Shown: positions 6,177-7,684 of the stretch, in pieces
Layout: each line of letters starts with the position of its first letter
Position numbering within the stretch: position 1 is the first letter of the stretch
Assembly (NCBI GenBank): GCA_030613745.1
Contig: JAUWLK010000124.1
Span: 1 to 7,684 of the forward strand
Source of the DNA: Flavobacteriaceae bacterium
GTDB taxonomy: Bacteria > Bacteroidota > Bacteroidia > Flavobacteriales > Flavobacteriaceae
Direction of reading: 5' to 3'
Length of the DNA stretch: 7,684 nucleotides
Translations under genes and position numbers: made by a program
Notes under the pieces: generated by a model
Told to the model about the DNA's origin: nothing
The model's database searches: none
Seen by the model: the letters and a program-made list of their open reading frames with translations, nothing else

Positions 6177-6806
6177 TTATGGTATATTCAAATATTTATG
6201 TGTTTGTAATGATATTTTCCATTTTGGATTTTGCATGACATAATTTACAATTTGTGGTGTCATTTTTTCACGATTACTCCATTCTGGTTGTAGAAATAAT
6301 TCACAATTTTCATTAACTTTTTTAGCCTGTTCTTCTGCAAATTTAAAATCGTTTTTATTGTAAACAATTATTTTTAATTCATTTGCTTTATGATATATAT
6401 CTTTAAGTGGAAGTTTAGTTTTTTTTGGTGATAAACAAATCCAATCCCAAATTCCTGTTAAAGGATATGCACCTGATGTTTCAATATGAATTTTGATGTT
6501 TTCTTTTTTAAGATTTTTTGTAATATAATCCATATTCCACATCAAAGGTTCCCCACCTGTAATTACAACTGTATTTGCATATTTTTTTACATTTTCAACA
6601 ATTTTTAAAGTACTTGTTGCTGGGTGTAAGTTTGCATTCCAACTTTCCTTCACATCACACCAATGACAACCTACATCACAACCTCCAACTCTTATAAAAT
6701 AAGCTGCTTTTCCTGTATAAAACCCTTCTCCTTGAATAGTATAAAACTCTTCCATTAAAGGAAGCATTTCTCCATTATCAATATGCTTTTGTAAATTTTT
6801 ATCCAA
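6177..6806 (-). CDS. queE: 7-carboxy-7-deazaguanine synthase (QueE)
   Basis: QueE is a radical SAM enzyme that converts 6-carboxy-5,6,7,8-tetrahydropterin to 7-carboxy-7-deazaguanine, a step towards preQ0 and the tRNA nucleoside queuosine. The 209-residue product is full length. Seen motifs: QGEG (25-28) in the substrate-binding N-terminal region, the iron-sulphur cluster motif CDVGCHWC (Cys43, Cys47, Cys50; CX3CX2C), SAM-binding GGEP (84-87), HIETSGAYPL, WICLSPKKTK, and the C-terminal SLQTHKYLNIP. The start codon is TTG: no in-frame ATG lies between it and the upstream TAA at 6818-6816. The next ATG (codon 14, MLPLMEEF) would still keep all catalytic motifs, but I recall an extension of similar length before LPLMEEFYTIQGEG in relatives, which favours TTG. 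It stands alone; queC, queD and queF are not in the window. A terminator lies at 6021-5989. Confidence 0.94.
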   Translation of the reverse strand: MDKNLQKHIDNGEMLPLMEEFYTIQGEGFYTGKAAYFIRVGGCDVGCHWCDVKESWNANLHPATSTLKIVENVKKYANTVVITGGEPLMWNMDYITKNLKKENIKIHIETSGAYPLTGIWDWICLSPKKTKLPLKDIYHKANELKIIVYNKNDFKFAEEQAKKVNENCELFLQPEWSNREKMTPQIVNYVMQNPKWKISLQTHKYLNIP

Positions 6807-6824
6807 AATAATTTTTTAAAAGTG

Positions 6825-6832
6825 CAAAGTTA
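6825..6832 (-). promoter_or_regulatory. Candidate -7 element of queE
   Basis: On the minus strand TAACTTTG matches the Bacteroidota -7 consensus TAnnTTTG exactly and ends 18 bases before the TTG start codon, implying a very short leader. No convincing TTG lies at the -33 distance, so this rests on one element only. The palindrome at 6833-6847 abuts it on the upstream side. Confidence 0.38.
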
Positions 6833-6847
6833 AGCAAATGATTTGCT
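6833..6847. promoter_or_regulatory. Perfect 15-bp palindrome between queE and the HerA-like gene
   Basis: AGCAAAT (6833-6839) and ATTTGCT (6841-6847) are exact inverted repeats about a single central G. The site lies in the 89-bp spacer between two divergent genes, directly next to the candidate queE -7 box, a position suited to a repressor or activator site. With a one-base centre it cannot form an RNA hairpin using all seven pairs, which favours a protein-binding site if it is functional. The regulator is unknown. Confidence 0.38.
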
Positions 6848-6895
6848 AATTTTTTTTAAATTTAAATTTAAAACTATATTTTTATAAAAAAATTA

Positions 6896-7684
6896 ATGAT
6901 GCCAAATAAGGATAAATTTATTGAAATAATAAATAAAGGATATACAACAAAAGGAGATTATATTACTTTAGGTTCTGCCATGCTTGGTGAAGAAACTATA
7001 TCGAATGCTTTTGTAAAAATTCCTTTAAAAACAATTAACCGTCATGGTTTGATATCAGGTGCAACTGGTACAGGAAAAACCAAAACATTACAAGTATTTG
7101 CTGAAAACTTATCAGAAAGTGGAATACCTGTCTTATTGATGGACGTAAAGGGAGATTTAAGTGGATTAGCAAAATCGAGTCCTGGACACCCAAAAATTGA
7201 TGAAAGGCATGAAAAAATAGGTTTGCCTTTTACGGCTAAAGACTTTCCTGTAGAAATATTAACCATTTCTGAACAAAAAGGAACAAGGTTACGAGCAACT
7301 GTTTCAGAATTTGGACCAACATTACTTTCACGAATTTTAGATTTATCAGATACACAAAGCGGAATTGTTGCTATTTTATTTCAATATTGTGATGATAACA
7401 AATTACCATTATTAGATTTAAAAGACTTTAAAAAAGTATTACAATTTTCTACTCAAGAAGGTAAAAAAGAATTAGAAGCTTCATATGGTCGTATTTCAAC
7501 ATCTTCTACAGGTTCAATACTGCGTAAAATAGTTGATTTAGATCAACAAGGTGCAGATTTGTTTTTTGGTGAAAGATCATTTGAGGTAAAAGACCTCACA
7601 AGAATATCAGATGATGGAAGAGGAATTATTTCAATTTTAAGGTTGACGGATATTCAAGATAAACCCCAACTTTTTTCAACTTTT
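6896..7684 (+). CDS. HerA-like ATPase, DUF853/YjgR family (partial, 3' end outside window)
   Basis: The first 263 codons of an uninterrupted reading frame run off the window end. The product resembles the DUF853 (HerA C-terminal, YjgR) family, about 500 residues in E. coli YjgR, so roughly half is present. These are FtsK/HerA-superfamily P-loop ATPases, thought to be hexameric DNA translocases, but YjgR-type proteins have no settled role. Motifs: GSAMLGE (26-32), Walker A GATGTGKT (55-62), then LLMDVKGDLSGLA, the conserved strand after Walker A, FPVEIL, and ATVSEFGPTLLSRILDLSDTQSGI, all familiar from this family. Two adjacent ATG codons (6896 and 6899) could start it; no Shine-Dalgarno sequence is visible. 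It is divergent from queE across an 89-bp spacer. No nurA-like nuclease gene is in view, so the archaeal-type HerA-NurA end-resection role is not supported. Confidence 0.9.
   Translation, partial: MMPNKDKFIEIINKGYTTKGDYITLGSAMLGEETISNAFVKIPLKTINRHGLISGATGTGKTKTLQVFAENLSESGIPVLLMDVKGDLSGLAKSSPGHPKIDERHEKIGLPFTAKDFPVEILTISEQKGTRLRATVSEFGPTLLSRILDLSDTQSGIVAILFQYCDDNKLPLLDLKDFKKVLQFSTQEGKKELEASYGRISTSSTGSILRKIVDLDQQGADLFFGERSFEVKDLTRISDDGRGIISILRLTDIQDKPQLFSTF

Noticed and set aside
6807..6895. PreQ1 riboswitch upstream of queE
   Set aside because: The leader after the candidate -7 box is only about 18 bases, and no preQ1-type stem, C-rich loop or A-rich tail is present on the minus strand.
7042..7266. 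Open frame of 74 codons on the minus strand inside the HerA-like gene
   Set aside because: It is antisense to the Walker A and following conserved segment and has no recognisable domain.
6896..7684. HerA-NurA or HerA-SIR2 type anti-phage defence system
   Set aside because: The visible half matches the YjgR/DUF853 type, and the upstream neighbour is queE; no nuclease, SIR2 or DUF4297 partner is in the window. The downstream side cannot be seen.

Overview
The window is AT-rich and carries marks of the phylum Bacteroidota: a type IX secretion (T9SS) gene, a DUF2807/GIN-domain surface protein, near-absence of Shine-Dalgarno sequences, and candidate -7 elements of the TAnnTTTG type. The class cannot be fixed from this sequence alone. 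All identifications come from reading the sequence and recalling protein families; no search was run.

Layout. Positions 1-63 are the last bases of a 23S rRNA gene. A 23S-5S spacer with a UUCG-capped hairpin and an A/C-rich inverted arm leads to a complete 5S rRNA (about 223-329), followed by two hairpins; the second has a T-tract and ends the rRNA operon. After a 266-base non-coding stretch with a perfect 18-bp palindrome, a 796-codon gene encodes a Lon-type ATP-dependent protease of the LonB/YcbZ class (658-3048). Another non-coding gap precedes porQ (3316-4341), an outer-membrane component of T9SS, which overlaps cmk (cytidylate kinase, 4331-5041). Convergent to cmk is a secreted DUF2807 protein (5081-5914, minus). 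Next come a minus-strand terminator and a palindrome-rich non-coding block (about 6031-6145), then queE (6177-6806, minus; TTG start), an enzyme of 7-deazaguanine/queuosine synthesis. Divergent from queE, across an 89-bp spacer with a perfect 15-bp palindrome, is the first 263 codons of a HerA-like/DUF853 ATPase, cut by the window end.

How the genes work together. Only porQ-cmk looks like a transcription unit, and even there the link is positional rather than biochemical. The rest are core or common Bacteroidota genes with separate roles: rRNA, proteolysis, secretion, nucleotide salvage, envelope, tRNA modification and DNA translocation. I see no mobile element gene, CRISPR array, toxin-antitoxin pair or defence island, and no convincing new multi-gene system. 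The points worth a second look are small: palindromes at promoters, a possible dispersed repeat upstream of the queE terminator, a non-ATG start, and unusual nucleotide-binding residues in the protease.
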